A stretch of 64,000 bases of DNA from Anoplopoma fimbria (GCF_027596085.1 NC_072470.1:1692848-1756847); one strand, 5' to 3'; counted from the stretch's first letter, positions 34,626 to 48,213 are shown. Translations and numbers: made by a program. Notes: generated by a model from the letters alone, not told the origin.

Positions 34626-35859
34626 CTGCAGGAGAAGAAGAAAGAGAAAACTGTCAGTTTGTTGATACACAGAAGAAGAAATAAGCGTAGGATGATTTAA
34701 TGTTTCAGTTTTAATGTTGAGAACATCAAATTAGCTGCATTTTGGGCAAAAAAAGCATCTGATTTATGGTTTTTTTGTCATTTCGTTTCACATTTTGGAA
34801 AAAAAACCCAACCACATTTCTGAAAAGAACACAGAAGCACAGACAGGAACTGAAACTACACTTTTACTTTTCTCCACCCAGTTTGCAAATCTCTGTACAA
34901 AGTTTGCACAACATTGTCAATAACAACGATGCAGCAACTAGCAACTGTGCAACAAACAGCTGATTGTGTTTACAAAAACAAAACACACATCGAGTGAAAA
35001 GAGAAGTGAGGCCGAACAGAAAGAGGAACATCTCCGTCTCTTCTATCAGGGTGGAGCTGCCTGAGGTTTCCTGCCGTCTTATAACGCCGTCTCTCAACTC
35101 TTCCTCCTCTTCCTCTTCCTCCTCTGGCATTTATCAAGAACTTATTATCAGCAGCAGAAAAACAAGAGAAAAATAACCTCAAAATATCCTTTCAGAGAGG
35201 AAGCAGGTGGAGGAAACCAGTAAGGAATGATGATGGATGGAGGGATGGAGGAAATTAATCTATTTACAAGCTTGACTCTTTCATTTATTTCTGGATTATT
35301 GCTTAAATATAGGCACCATTTCTACAAAATGTGTCCATAAAACCACAGAATAAATTATAGAAATTAGTAAAATAATGTATCATTCTATCCCTGACAAAAA
35401 CTGATGCTTTATATTTTAATAATTTATTAAAATGTTGTTAATAAGTGAGGAAAACTGGTTTTGCACAGAGTTAAGCTCTGTGTCAGAGGTGACTCTATCT
35501 CTTTATTACAATAATTTGTTTGTTAACAAGAAGAAAACTATTCGTTGTACTCCACAAATGAATAAAACGGCTGTTGTTGTCATGTTAGCTGTGATTCTGT
35601 CTGCTTTTAGAAGCCTTTTGTGGTCAAACAGCGATTAATTTCAATCCAGTTGAGTAACATTACTTCCTCCTCGGTGCTGCCGCTTTCTTAAAGTCAATAT
35701 AAGGGCGTTATTGGAAGAAAATAAGCCCAAAAGTAAGTCAGAAAACTAGATTTTTCACTTGGACTTTAAATGATCTGTCTTGTGTTTAGCGAAGATTATT
35801 TATTGCATAGTTCATGCACATGAAGTACTCTTGGTATTTTGTTTTATGAGTACTTTGAA

Positions 35860-36000
35860 CCCTTCAAATAATAAATCTTTGCCCTGAAATGCTGAAAAGT
35901 TTCGTCAGAAAATGAATCTGCAACTATTTTGATAACAGAATAATCGTTTGAGGATTTGATTAATCGAAAGAATAATCGGTGGATGAGTTGCAGGCTGCTG
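35860..36000. repeat. Degenerate dispersed repeat (ataatcgtttgag type)
   Basis: Contains gcaactattttgataa and ataatcgtttgaggatttg, resembling a common percomorph dispersed element recalled from memory. Limits approximate. Confidence 0.45.
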
Positions 36001-36064
36001 GTTTAGAGTACTGGCACAGATTTTGAACCAATTCAAGCACTGGGTTTAAAATTCAATGCCTCAA

Positions 36065-36074
36065 ACACACACGC

Positions 36075-36140
<66 letters not shown>
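36065..36140. repeat. (CA)n microsatellite, ~76 bp
   Basis: CA repeat with a few CG interruptions at its left end. Confidence 0.97.
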
Positions 36141-36142
<2 letters not shown>

Positions 36143-36984
36143 CTGTGCCCTTGGTAGAAATCTCCAGGCCAAACGAGGATAACAGGCAGAGCCACAAAAT
36201 GACCCGTTGGCCTCAGAGTTTTTCCCCCAGCGGACCGAACGCAGCAGGAAGCGGACTCTTTAGAAGACCGGAGTCATGTGAAGTGGTCCACGATGGCCTC
36301 GGAGACCCGATCGATCCGGATCGAGCTGGTTCTCTAATAGCGCTCCAGTATGCAGAAGAGTTTTCTGTTCCTAAACAAGATGAACGGAAACACGCAGCGT
36401 CTCCTCCAACAAAACCATCATAAAAAGGAATTTAGAGACACTGGATCAGAACCCTCTGATTATGAGTTTAGAACTCCACAACACAAGTTATATAAAGCTG
36501 ATTATATGTGACAAGCTCAAGTTTTACTCTGGAACAGGATCTTTAAAAATGTCTCAAAGCAAAGAAAAAGAAATTGAAAATCACCCTTTTGGTTCTATTT
36601 ATTATCGATGATAAACTTTAAGTGAGGTTTGTGATGTGTTACTTCCTCTGTTCATTGTTCAATACACTGTTTTATTTATAGTAACTTAACTATATTTATA
36701 CATCATGAATAGACATATTACATTATACACTATATTTTTTAAAAGCTTGACCTGATCTCTGTGAATATTTTCAGTGATTATCACGAAATCTTATCGGTTC
36801 TTGTGTCAAATTTCTTGTGTTTTTGGTTTCTGGCAGCTTTATTGTTTGTTGAATTGACAGAAATGAGAGGTCAGACATTTGGCAGAGTTTGAGTAGGAAC
36901 AGAAAGATATATTAAACGTGAGGTAAGGCATTAAACAAACAAGATATGACGTATAATTAATGAGCTTTTAACGTGCTATGAGGT

Positions 36985-37130
36985 ATCTTTATTGCTTCAG
37001 GACAGAGCCAGGCTAGCTGTTTCCCCCTGTTTCCAGTCTTTATGCTAAGCTAAGCTAACCAGCTGCTGGCTGTAGCTTCATATTTACCGTACAGACATGA
37101 GAGTGGTATCAATCAAATATCAAACACGTT
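36985..37130 (+). repeat. Dispersed teleost repeat (gctaagctaagctaacc type)
   Basis: Contains tttatgctaagctaagctaa, gctgctggctgtagcttcat and acagacatgagagtggtatc, a block I recognise from many percomorph introns and UTRs. The family name is not assigned here. Confidence 0.6.
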
Positions 37131-38371
37131 CTTTAACAATCTGGTTCGTCCAACGGTTAAAGACATGAAGAGACTTTGAACATTAGACACGGACACGCCA
37201 AAGGAACAAGTAGAGTTTGGTTAGAGCCATAAAAGAGTTGGATAATTTGAGATTTGGTACAAAGAAGAGAACATGCCATCCAGATGGGTCGGTTAAACAC
37301 ACTAAAGCACAAAGAGAAGAGGAAACGTCCCAGTGTCTCATTAAATATCTCCCAGAGAGGAAGACCAGGTGGCATCACATGACACAAGCTTGTATCAAAG
37401 GAGACATTCTGGAGCTTTGGCAGGAAAATACAAACATTAGCAACCAAACTATCTGGTGCCCAAACAGAAACCGAGCCATAGAAATATGAGCAGAGGAGAG
37501 AACACGGCTGGTACGAATCCCAACATACACCAACGAGACAAGGACCAAGGAAGAGTCTGTTTGGGAGGAGACATACATTTAGACATAAATAAAGTTTGAT
37601 TTAGCTTGATTTATGTCGCTTCCAACCACTCATGTTCCCACAGCAGACATTGATGCATGAAATTGATCGCTTTATCATTATCTCTCGGGGGGATTTTGCA
37701 TTCTGCAGCAGATCACGAACGAACCACACAGAATGTTAAAACAAACGTCAAACACAAGCACAACATTGAAGTTTTTTGCGCTTTTAAGCAAGTGCATGAT
37801 GTAAGTACATCACTGTGCAAGAAGTAGCAGAGAATATACTTCTGTAGAATTAAAGTTGTGTGGAAACTTTGCTTTCAAGCTGATATGTAAAAAAAAAAAA
37901 AAAGGTGCAAACTTCAAAAACCCACTGAACCTTTGGTAAATCAATAATGTGTGTTGTGAAATGTGTCAACATGCGATCTTAAATAACAGCTTCAATCCCA
38001 TGATCCTTTGCTCTCTTCCTCCTTCTCCTCTCTGGGAGTTTTTTTCTCCCTTGTGCCTCGCCAAATATTTTACCGCTCCCATGGCGTTTAACATGATTTA
38101 CCGCAAAACACAACATCGCCAATTGATTTCATGCACTCTCCCATTTCACTAACGTAAATACTGGACCCTCTTTTCTTTAGAAGGCCCTATAGCAGAGAGA
38201 GGAGAAGATAAGCTGAGCACACTTTTCCCAGCAGCGCCCTGGTTCACATTCCCAGCATTGTGAAGATTCCCACCTGGGAGCTTCCCAGTACAACCACAGA
38301 GACGTTTGAGCAGATTTATAGGGGCTTTTTTTTTTTACCAGTTAAAGGAATTGCTCAAAGGTAATTGCACA

Positions 38372-38650
38372 TTACAGTCATTTAGCAGACGCTTTTCTCC
38401 AGAGCGACTTACAGTCAGTAGTATGTTACATATCATTCACCCATTCACACACTGATGACAGGCTACCATCAAGGTGCCACCATCAGACTCTAACTAACAT
38501 TCATCATCCAGTCCACACCGATGGCAAGCCTTCAGGAGCAACTTGGGGTTAAGTGTCTTGCCCAAGGACACATTGACTGCCGAAGCCGGGTATCGAACCA
38601 CCAACCCTCTGATTGGAGAACTACCTTGCTCTCCACTACGCCACAGTTGC
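38372..38650 (-). mobile_element. Second copy of the same tRNA-derived SINE, inverted
   Basis: Reads as the reverse complement of the 14.7-kb copy: tail motif first (catttagcagacgcttttct), then the shared body, then the B-box and A-box complements (ggtatcgaacc, ctacgccaca). It is nearly collinear with the first copy by eye. I could not find a clear target-site duplication. It lies in the region upstream of AHR2 exon 3. Confidence 0.88.
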
Positions 38651-39285
38651 TGGGAAGGTGATGATTTCAATATCCAGGATTGTCTAAACGTTTCCATTGT
38701 CATCCATCACATTTCAAAACCTAAATATATTAAATTTTGGTCATTTCTCAAAAGGAAAAGCGGAAAAAAAGTAACATTTTGCTTGAAAAAACAAGTACTT
38801 CTTATAAAAGAAAAAGTGGGTGTCATCTTATATGTGTGAGCAATAACAGATGTTTTTTACAAGATAAAAGGCTTCAAGGATGAAGACGTTCCTCTACTGG
38901 GAATAAAAGTATCTGAATCTGAAGAAAACTTTCTCAAAAGTCTATTTAATCTATGAGACGACTCTAGTTTGACACCTTTTCTGTATAAGACTTCAACTCT
39001 AAATTTAGACAACCACCACCTGAAAAAAAGGTGGCCGCACATGCTCAAACTTGTGTTCTTTGTTGACTAAATGAACTATTCACACATTTTAAGAGACTAA
39101 ATAATGATTAAGTGCAAATATGGAACAGTTGTCCATAAACATAACACAAACAATATGTGGCGTGTGTGGGGGTTGTTAACAAATATCAAGTAAAGATGTG
39201 TTACCCAAAACTAGACGCTAGAATTTTCAAGAGTGTACTTCTTTGTCTTCGGTTTCACTGTTGCCTTAGTGTGGTTTTGGTGTGT

Positions 39286-39390
<105 letters not shown>

Positions 39391-40139
39391 GGAGGAGGGG
39401 CTGTCTAGGCATGCTCAGAGCGAGGGCCTCTAACACACTAATGTACCCACCACTCATAGCCGGAGGCGATCTGGTTTAGTGGTTCAGCGTCTCAGTGCAG
39501 CAACAATGAGCTATTTTAGTACGAAGAACAACCGGGTGATATGGAAGATTGATTGAGATGGGGAAGAAGAAATGAAAGAAGCATGTGAGCTACGAATAGG
39601 GAAAGTGTTAAAGTTCTGAAAAAAGACAGAAGGGCAAGCGGAAAGACAGAACATGTGGTAGTTAAAAAGAGACGCAAAAACTGACACAAATGCATAAAGA
39701 AAAATGTAAAACTGAGAGGACCTACATAGGTGCCCTGGGGAACTCCCCGCTCTTTTTCTGATGTGGTGAAAATACACTTCATTTACACCCTCTACTCCAA
39801 ACACTGACATTTTAACAAGAGACAGCTGACTTTCACGAATGTGTCAGAACCCTCATAAAACAGGAGGACCCCCCACCTCATCTTCTTCTATGGTTCTATA
39901 ATAAAAAAAAGGGGCCTTACAGAACAGAACCCCCTCCCCAGCTTCATCTGGGTACCCTAGAAAGCCCAGTGCCCTATTTTATGTTCATATGTCGAACATT
40001 TATGTTTGACAATAACTTTCTTGAATAAAGCTAAAGTTCTACTGGTTCTGATCGGATCATTAAAACAACTTTTTAAACTGGACAGCAGGATAATTAATTG
40101 CTTATTAAGTTAAGTGCTGCTGTACGTTTGGTGTATAAA

Positions 40140-40390
40140 ATACAAGAACATAGAGAAAATGCTAATCGTTTAGCCCCCCAGTCATGTCTTCAAATATCTT
40201 GTTTTATCCGACTGACAGTCTAAAATCAAAAGATATCAAATTTATCAAATGTAAAGCAACAAATCCTAATGATTCAGAAGCTGTGACGAAAGACTTTCTA
40301 ATTATTTGAGTTGTTTATCAAGCAAAAATGCAGATTGATTATTGAAAAAGCATACAAATCCATTCATCGATTTATCAAAACAGTGCCTTA
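40140..40390. repeat. Degenerate dispersed repeat (atcttgttttatccgac type)
   Basis: Contains cttcaaatatcttgttttat, ccgactgacagtctaaaatc and later gattgattattgaaaaag. Appears to be the other half of the element family noted at 35,860. Recalled from memory, not aligned. Confidence 0.45.
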
Positions 40391-41037
40391 AAGGGTTTTA
40401 ACAACCAATGAAATCGTCCTAAAATGTAAATATAAGCTGTATGTTCTATGATAATAAACGGAAGCAGTTCAATGTTATCTTATGATATTTTCCCTATTGT
40501 CTAAAAGAACCTTTCCTCCTCCATGTGCACTTGTTGACCCCGTCTTAGTACATGAAATCATTTTAAGGCTGCTGAAACTACCTCCTCATTTTTCTCTTTT
40601 TCTATCATATTTGCGAACACAAAAACCCGCCCACCCTCCGTCTCCGAACACCCGCTCCGAAGCACTTGCGGTTTCTGTCGACTTTGAAACTCAAGAGCTG
40701 AATGGAGCCATTGTTCTTCATCCCTTTGGACTGCAGGATGGAGGGGAGGAGGAGGAGGAGGAGGAGGAGGGGTGACAGGAGATCAGAATCACAGACACTC
40801 TCTCACTTTTTCACTCTCAGTTTAAGCTCACTCTCCCGTCTCTCTCTCTCTCTCTCTCTGATCCGCTCTGTGCAGGTTTGGACATGAGCGAACGGCGAGG
40901 ACGGAATCACAGAAAAAGGACTTGTGTGGTTTGGAAATCGAGAAGGGTTTCAGTCACAAAGTTCCTCTCTGAGCGCTTCTCCATTTGGCCTCTGGCTTCA
41001 AATCTGTGTTTTTTTTACATGTATCATCTGTTGTGAA

Positions 41038-41039
<2 letters not shown>

Positions 41040-41099
<60 letters not shown>
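41040..41099. repeat. (TG)n microsatellite, ~60 bp
   Basis: TG repeat. A CT-rich run precedes it at 40,840-40,858 and a (GAG)n run at 40,742-40,771. Confidence 0.97.
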
Positions 41100-41100
<1 letters not shown>

Positions 41101-41916
41101 GTTTCCTGTTATGTTACTGTCCCTTTGATCATTTAAATTTTGTGCAGATCGAAAGTAATCTGCACCACAAACTGCCCTTATTTGTCCGTTAGGGGGTGCT
41201 GTAATAATCCATACTACTTGTCAATAAATCACCTGGACATTTAGAAATCTGCAACATACATGCATCTATTCATCATATCTCTTTTTAAGCTACATTTTGC
41301 AGCTTTCTGACACCTGTCACTCATCCGGACGAGTTGTTATCTATCACCAGGGGTGCTCATTTTGTTCTCTAACTTCTTCTCTCCGCTCCACGGCTGTCGT
41401 AACTGCCACTTCCTGCTCTGTGGTGAAAAGTCTCATTTCGATAACCACAACTATTTCACAGATGGCCGCGCCCAAATGGCGAGTCTACAGAAAAATGGTA
41501 AAAAACCCAACGTCCCGACTGTCACAGGTGAACAGGGGCCTGAACACACACAGTGTGTGTCAAATATATATGTTTATTTATATTATAACAATGAGGAAAA
41601 TGAGTCTAACTGCTTTTTAGATTTATAGACTTTAAGGTAGTAACTTCCACACACACTGGCTGTATTCAGACTCGGAGAAAACACACATCGTTCTGTGAAA
41701 GTTCATGCACCAAACACACACACACACACACACACACTGCTCCAGCCCTGACCCTGCTCTTCCCACCAGAGCGTTGACCTCTGACCTCGTGCTGCTACGA
41801 TAAGGCCGAGTCTGGAGGAGACGTCTCAACGTTTACATTCCTTCTCCTCTGAACGGCAGGTCACCCTCGGGTGCCTCCGCTGATACTGCACACGACCCAC
41901 CACACCCCGACACCCC

Positions 41917-42043
<127 letters not shown>

Positions 42044-43074
42044 CACTCAACAAAACGAAGGGCAACTTCAGGAGTTAATCTTCAAACACACATTCATTTT
42101 GTGGAGAAAACACACTTATCACTCAACAATCTCTGCAAAGATTTATAAAGTGTTTTATTTGAGCCACCTGCTTCATATCATCTTTTATAAAGTTGCTTTT
42201 CAGAAACCCAACAGCCAGCATGAGGCTTTATTTATATTATATTGTGAAAGAATGAGTCACGTTGCCTTTTGAAAAAAACAAATGACGTGTTCATTTCTGT
42301 ATTGTGAATGCAACAATGTATCTGTGCAACTTTATCTATCTATTTTCTACGAGAAATAAGAAACTAAAATCACAAAAGAAGAAGAATTATATAATAAAGA
42401 CTACTGTCTTTTCTTATAATTAATATATTTCTGCGATAGTTCTAACTCTCAATTTGTAAATCCGTCAGCTTGATCAGCGACCCTACGCTTCAAGCTGTGT
42501 CGCTCTAAGTAGCCGTATTAATGATGGAAGTAAAGGAGGAAGTCAGGTGACCTGGTATAAAGATTGTCTAAGTCTGAAGATTGTAATGTTTGGAGACTTT
42601 CACCCAGGCGACCACAGTTCTTGTCCCATGTATACTTGCATACTTTACAGCAGAACAAAAGCTCTTAATTGAGCTCATATCACATCTTTTCCTAAACCTA
42701 ACCAAGTTGTTTCCTGTGAACACAGAACTTTATTTTGGAAAGACAATGTCTGCATTTAGTGGCTGCAAAACGACGCTAAAGAGGTTTCATAAAGAATCAC
42801 AGTTACCACGCTGCCATATTTGACCAAGAAGACAGATGCATTCCTTTCAAAAGTGAAAATGTAGAAACACATTTCGAAAGAAGAGTTCGCACAAAAAAAA
42901 GAGCTCAAAAAGCAGAAGAAGGTGATGATGTTGACCCACACCCAGAGCGGCAAATTATAATGAAACACAGGAAGGTCACGAAATGTTCAGGAGGGCACTT
43001 TGTCCGCTTTCCACACAACTGAGGGAAATACGGCTAATTTGCTGTGGTTGCTGCTTAATTTCAAATGACCCCCC

Positions 43075-43076
<2 letters not shown>

Positions 43077-43110
<34 letters not shown>

Positions 43111-43224
43111 TAGCCTCGCGTGCGAACTTTCAATCCCAGGCATCCTGAGCTGAGAAATGAGAGGAAGGAGGCCGGCGGAGGAAAAGACAAGGAGAGAGAG
43201 AGGGAAAACATTCAGTGTGATTAT

Positions 43225-43263
<39 letters not shown>

Positions 43264-43275
43264 ATGCATGTGAGA

Positions 43276-43310
<35 letters not shown>
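43077..43310. repeat. Compound CA / TG / CA repeat cluster
   Basis: A CA tract at 43077-43108, a TG tract at 43229-43262 and a CA tract at 43276-43310. The last two face each other across a short gap (tgcatgcatgtgagaga) and could pair as an inverted repeat. Confidence 0.95.
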
Positions 43311-43313
<3 letters not shown>

Positions 43314-43429
43314 GAGACGGCTGCCAAAGAGTCCGATATGCCTTCACTGGCTTTTGAATGGTTTGCATCATTACATGTTCTCCAATTTGGAACTGCTAAA
43401 TGTTATTATACAGTAGATACTGATGAAGG

Positions 43430-43755
43430 GGAAGGGGAGAAAATAAACTGAAGTAGGATGAGGGGGAGGAGAGGGGGAGATGGGTGAGGTAAAGGGAGGT
43501 GGAAAGAGAGGTAGGAAGCAGGTGGAGGAGATTTTGTAAGGGGGAGGAAAGGAGTGTAAGCAAGAGGGGAAGGGGGGTGAGGAAGGAGGAGGAGGAGGAG
43601 ATGCAAGGTGGAGGTTAGGGGAGAGGAGGTGGGAGGTACAGGAGGAGGACAGCGATGGACAGAGGAGGGAGAGATTTTGCAAAAGGGGGAGGAAAGAAAT
43701 GGGAGATGGAGGAGGAGGAGGTGGCAGGAAGAGGAGGTTGGGTGGGGGGGTAATG
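43430..43755 (+). repeat. Purine-rich (G/A) low-complexity tract, ~325 bp
   Basis: Almost all purine on the + strand, with many GGAGGA, GGGGGA and GGAAAGG blocks. The Ser/Pro-rich minus-strand frames over it are composition artefacts. Confidence 0.9.
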
Positions 43756-43834
43756 GAGTTTTCAGCATAATGTAGCTCCGGTGCTCTTATCGCTGTCGTG
43801 CCGTGGAACCATTGAGAACAGGAAACTATTCACC

Positions 43835-44100
<266 letters not shown>

Positions 44101-44701
44101 TCTTTTCTTTCTTTTTTGGGATAAACAAGCGTCCGTCTGCACCAAACCTGGTTGCAAAAGCGATGAATTTAACAAACAGGTTTTATCTGATCAATCTGTC
44201 TCGTTACTGAAGTCATTCTTCCATGCACCAAACCAAAGTCTGCACCACATCTCCAACGCACTACAACCTCAAACCCAAGCGACTTCTGTTAGTTTCAGTT
44301 CTGGAAAAAATACAACCTGCACAGAAAGGTGCCAGAGAAAATAAGCCAATGCCCAGAAAGTTCCAGCCACATTTCATCCTTCCTCCTTCAGCTCCATTCA
44401 TCCGTCCATTCGTCTTGACGCAAAAGCATGGCGACAACTTCAAGTGTGACTGGAGGAGGTCCAGTAACTGTTATTATTGCCGGTGGCAGCTGTGAGTTTA
44501 ATCCAGCAAAGCCTTATTAGCATGACTCATTGGGCTGGAGATTTAAGGGAAAGAAAGACTTTGATCTTGTGAGAAAACCCCACATGTTTGATTCCTGAAT
44601 TCTGAAATCAACACTTTTTATACGGGACTTCTGTTGTGAAAGCAGGGTAGAGTTTTTATGGTTTTATCACAACTTTTGTTTTGAGAACACTAAGAAACAT
44701 C

Positions 44702-44722
44702 ACTCACTAAGTCTTAGTGAGT
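44702..44722. repeat. 21-bp perfect palindrome
   Basis: Ten-base arms actcactaag and cttagtgagt around a single t, 13 bp before the larger palindrome and sharing its cttagtga motif. Confidence 0.95.
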
Positions 44723-44735
44723 TGGTGGTTTTCTG

Positions 44736-44798
44736 ACTGGTTTTCTGACTGACTCGGTGTCTTAGTGACTAAGACACCGAGTCAGTCAGAAAACCAGT
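44736..44798. repeat. 63-bp perfect palindrome (31-bp arms, 1-bp centre)
   Basis: Left arm 44736-44766 and right arm 44768-44798 are exact reverse complements around g44767. Arm begins actggttttctgactgactc. It sits at the left end of a region rich in the cagtcagtaaaccagt motif. Confidence 0.97.
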
Positions 44799-45150
44799 TG
44801 CCCAGTCAGTAAACCAGTCAGTGCACTAGTTCCATGGCCCTGAGCCCAGCCTGGCAGGCTTGCTGTAACCCTGATCGCTGACTGACAGGCCCTCTCAGCA
44901 GCGGACGGGCTCGGCCGGCAGCCATCGGAGTTGCGTGTAAAGAGTTTATTTAGACAAGAGAGCGAGAGGGAGTGAGGAGATGGGGGGACAGAGGGGGAGA
45001 GGGCTGTTCAAAGATGTTTTGTTCGGGCCTGAGGGATCATTTCTGCTGCGGAGAGGGAGGAGGGCTCACTCCTGTCAGATCTCAAGAACCAAATGAAAAG
45101 TTAGAAGACAGGAGAACCACTCCAGCTGAGCAGATCTTCTATAAACTGAG

Positions 45151-45154
<4 letters not shown>

Positions 45155-45183
<29 letters not shown>

Positions 45184-45382
45184 CAGATAAAGTTTACATA
45201 GCACTTTTATTCTATACACACACACACACACACTTAAACAAGTCTATACATGCATGTGTGCATAAAAATATCGTGCATGCATTAAGTTAGTTGCATGTAT
45301 ATATAACGTGCAAAAACATGTACAAATACACACAAACAAGTGAAAAGAAGTACACACACAAAAAAACACAACTGATGGCAGA

Positions 45383-45472
<90 letters not shown>
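45155..45472. repeat. TG and CA microsatellites (45155-45182, 45217-45232, 45386-45472)
   Basis: Three tracts seen directly. The last is an 87-bp TG repeat. Confidence 0.95.
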
Positions 45473-45473
<1 letters not shown>

Positions 45474-45709
45474 TGTCATGGACACACTATCAGTTTGATC
45501 AGAGGAGTTGGCTTGATCTAATGTCTTTTTTCTGCAGTGTGTCTGATCATGTCTGAGTGATAAGTTTCCTGACAAAGAGTTTCTCTCTTCGTCTCGTTGC
45601 TTCCTCCTCTCCCCTTCACTCCCTTTTTACTCCCCCCTTATTGAAGCAAAGCACTGGAGGTAACATCTAAACGTTACAAGAAACAGCAAGAAAAGATCAG
45701 AACATGGAA

Positions 45710-46235
45710 AACCAGAAGCAGAAAACCAGTCAGTAGCCCAGGAAGTTAATCAAGCAGCAAACCAGTTGATAAACCAGCAAGTTATCCATCTAGTAAGTCA
45801 GTAAACCAGTCAGCAATCCAGACAATTTATTTACATTAAACCAGTGACTCAGTCAGTAAACCAGTGACTCAGTCAGTAAACCAGTGACTCAGTCAGTAAA
45901 CCAGTCAGCAATCCAGACAATTTATTTACAGTAAACCAGTGACTCAGTCAGTAAACCAGTGACTCAGTCAGTAAACCAGTCAGTAATCCAGACAATTTAT
46001 TTACAGTAAACCAGTGACTCAGTCAGTAAACCAGTCAGCAATCCAGCCAATCAATTAGAGCACAAATCCATGTAGTCTGCCAGTAAACCAGTCAGTCTGC
46101 CAGTAAACCAGTCAGCAATCAAGTCAAACAATTATGAAAGGAAACCAGTGATTAAACCAGTAAAGCAGTCACTAATCCAGCAAATTGATTAGTCACTAAA
46201 ACAGTAGAACCAGTCAGTAATCAAGTTCATCAAAT
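45710..46235 (+). repeat. Minisatellite of ccagtcagtaaa-type units with AP-1 motifs
   Basis: A 20-bp unit gtgactcagtcagtaaacca occurs in blocks of three, two and one copies. The blocks are separated by a spacer containing cagacaatttatttac. The flanks are degenerate cagt/aaacc units. Each 20-bp unit contains TGACTCA (45845, 45865, 45885, 45940, 45960 and 46015). Related degenerate units occur at 44,740-44,825. Confidence 0.95.
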
Positions 46236-46264
46236 AACAAGTAACTAATTAAATAACATGATTT

Positions 46265-46269
<5 letters not shown>

Positions 46270-46323
<54 letters not shown>

Positions 46324-46342
46324 ATACGTATATATATATATA
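46270..46342. repeat. (AT)n microsatellite, ~73 bp
   Basis: AT repeat with one tt slip and one cg interruption. Confidence 0.97.
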
Positions 46343-48213
46343 GACGTGTTGGAGAAGTCTTTAGCTCTGTTCGCTCTGAAGGAGCGGCGCCCTCTTCCTG
46401 TCTAAAAACAGACACCGACAGCTGATTCTCAGCGATTCATAAACACTTCACATTTATCATCAACATAAACCTCAGGGGCCACTTTAAGGAGGTTTTTCCC
46501 GTTACGTTCTGAGCTGATGCATCACTTCTTAAAAAACCTGGTGAATCAGAGGAAAACCCAGCCGACCTCAGCAGCTTCCTGCCCAGCGCTCGGCGGCGGG
46601 CGGTGAAACCCCAAAGGAGCTTCCGCAAAATGACACCATCGACGCCGTGATTCAGCTTTCCCCCCCGCTTTCACCTGCTACAGACAATCAGTAATATTTA
46701 AGGTGGACCGAAAAATGATTAAGAGTCTTCTTCTGCTACTTACAGCAAGAAAGATGGACGTCTTGCAGCTGTTTCCGATTGAGAAAAGTCATCATGTAGG
46801 TGATTGTTTTTCAGTCAATTGTTTAATTAGTCTGAATTTAGGGGCCGATTTTTATAAATTGAAGATGTATTTTGAAAACTGTGGAGTGTAAGGATGTTAA
46901 TTACTTAAATCTTGAGGGAGTTTTTGACATTTTGGGGGTCATTAAGAAGCTTAAATTGCTTTATTTTGTTAACTTTCCGGTTTAACAGGAGCTCCTTTAA
47001 AACAACATCAAGTCAGGCTCATAATGTAAATCTGCCTCCTGCGCCTTTAAATCCCTCAAACGAGCCAATTTCTTTTCATAGGCTAGGATGCCATGTGTTG
47101 CGGGTGCCACGAGGCGGAAGTGGTAGAACTTGGCTGCCACTGTGGTGAAACACACACACCCACACACACACACACACTCTATGTAAATGCTGGTGACGGT
47201 TCATTATTTCCATCGACGCTGGGCGGTTTGATTAAGAGATATAAAGCAGGTTCAATTCTGAAGGACGTGGAGCCTTCTGAGCAGAAAAACGTGATCAAAA
47301 CGTCCAGAAAAAATACACAAATCATATCACAAAACACTTTAAAGGGATTGTTGTATGAGTTTGGAGATATTATGCTACTTTAAAACAAAAAAAAAACAGA
47401 CAGTAAATGACTTTCATCCATCACTGCACAGCTTTAACTTGAAAACTGAGCCTGTGTGATCGCCTAAACGAAGGCGGAGATTCTGAATTTATTGCACTTT
47501 AAAAGCAATTTGCCCCGAAGTACAAACGGAGTCTTTAACAGAACAGATGAAGTGTGGAGTGAAAGACTTGGGCTGGATGTTTCAGTGGAGGAGTAACGGC
47601 ACAAAGAAACCCCCGGAATGATTAAAAGATTTTGTTTCACAATCAAATCCAGACTGTACACCTGTGAACACAAAGACCATATTTGTCTCTTATTAAATAT
47701 AAGATATCATCCACCTCCGATCACAGCTGGACGAGAACAGTCTGGAATCCTGAAACAAGACACTTAAAAATAATTGAATCTCAGCTTTTCCAGAGAATTT
47801 GATTAAGTCTGAAAATATAAAATGTCTGTTTTTGATCTGAACTGTTGCCGTTGTTTTCTACATATTTTCATTTATGGATAAACTAAAACAAAATATGCAC
47901 TGATTCAATTTGCAAAGTGACAATTCTTCTGCATAATGCAAAACAGAAAAAGAAAATAAATAAAGTTACTGTCAATAAGACGTGTGCAGCGAAAGCAAAA
48001 CAGCTGATAATCTGTATTTCTGCACAAAACAATATAATAAATGTTATTATATATGAATAATGCTCTCGGTGAGTTTCATGTGAAAGTGTTCACCCTCCAG
48101 AGAAAAGAATCTTTATCTAAATAAATCAGTAAATCTTTTCAGTGAATGCAGTGAAACAGGTCGGGTCGGTTTGTTCCAGCACATCTGCAGGAATGTTACT
48201 CAAAGTACTTTCT

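Noticed and set aside
37217..37489. 90-codon plus-strand open frame upstream of AHR2 exon 3
   Set aside because: No recognisable domain or splice sites; possibly an old transposon fragment but nothing supports a gene call.
43406..43768. Pro/Ser-rich minus-strand frames
   Set aside because: Read from the purine-rich low-complexity tract.
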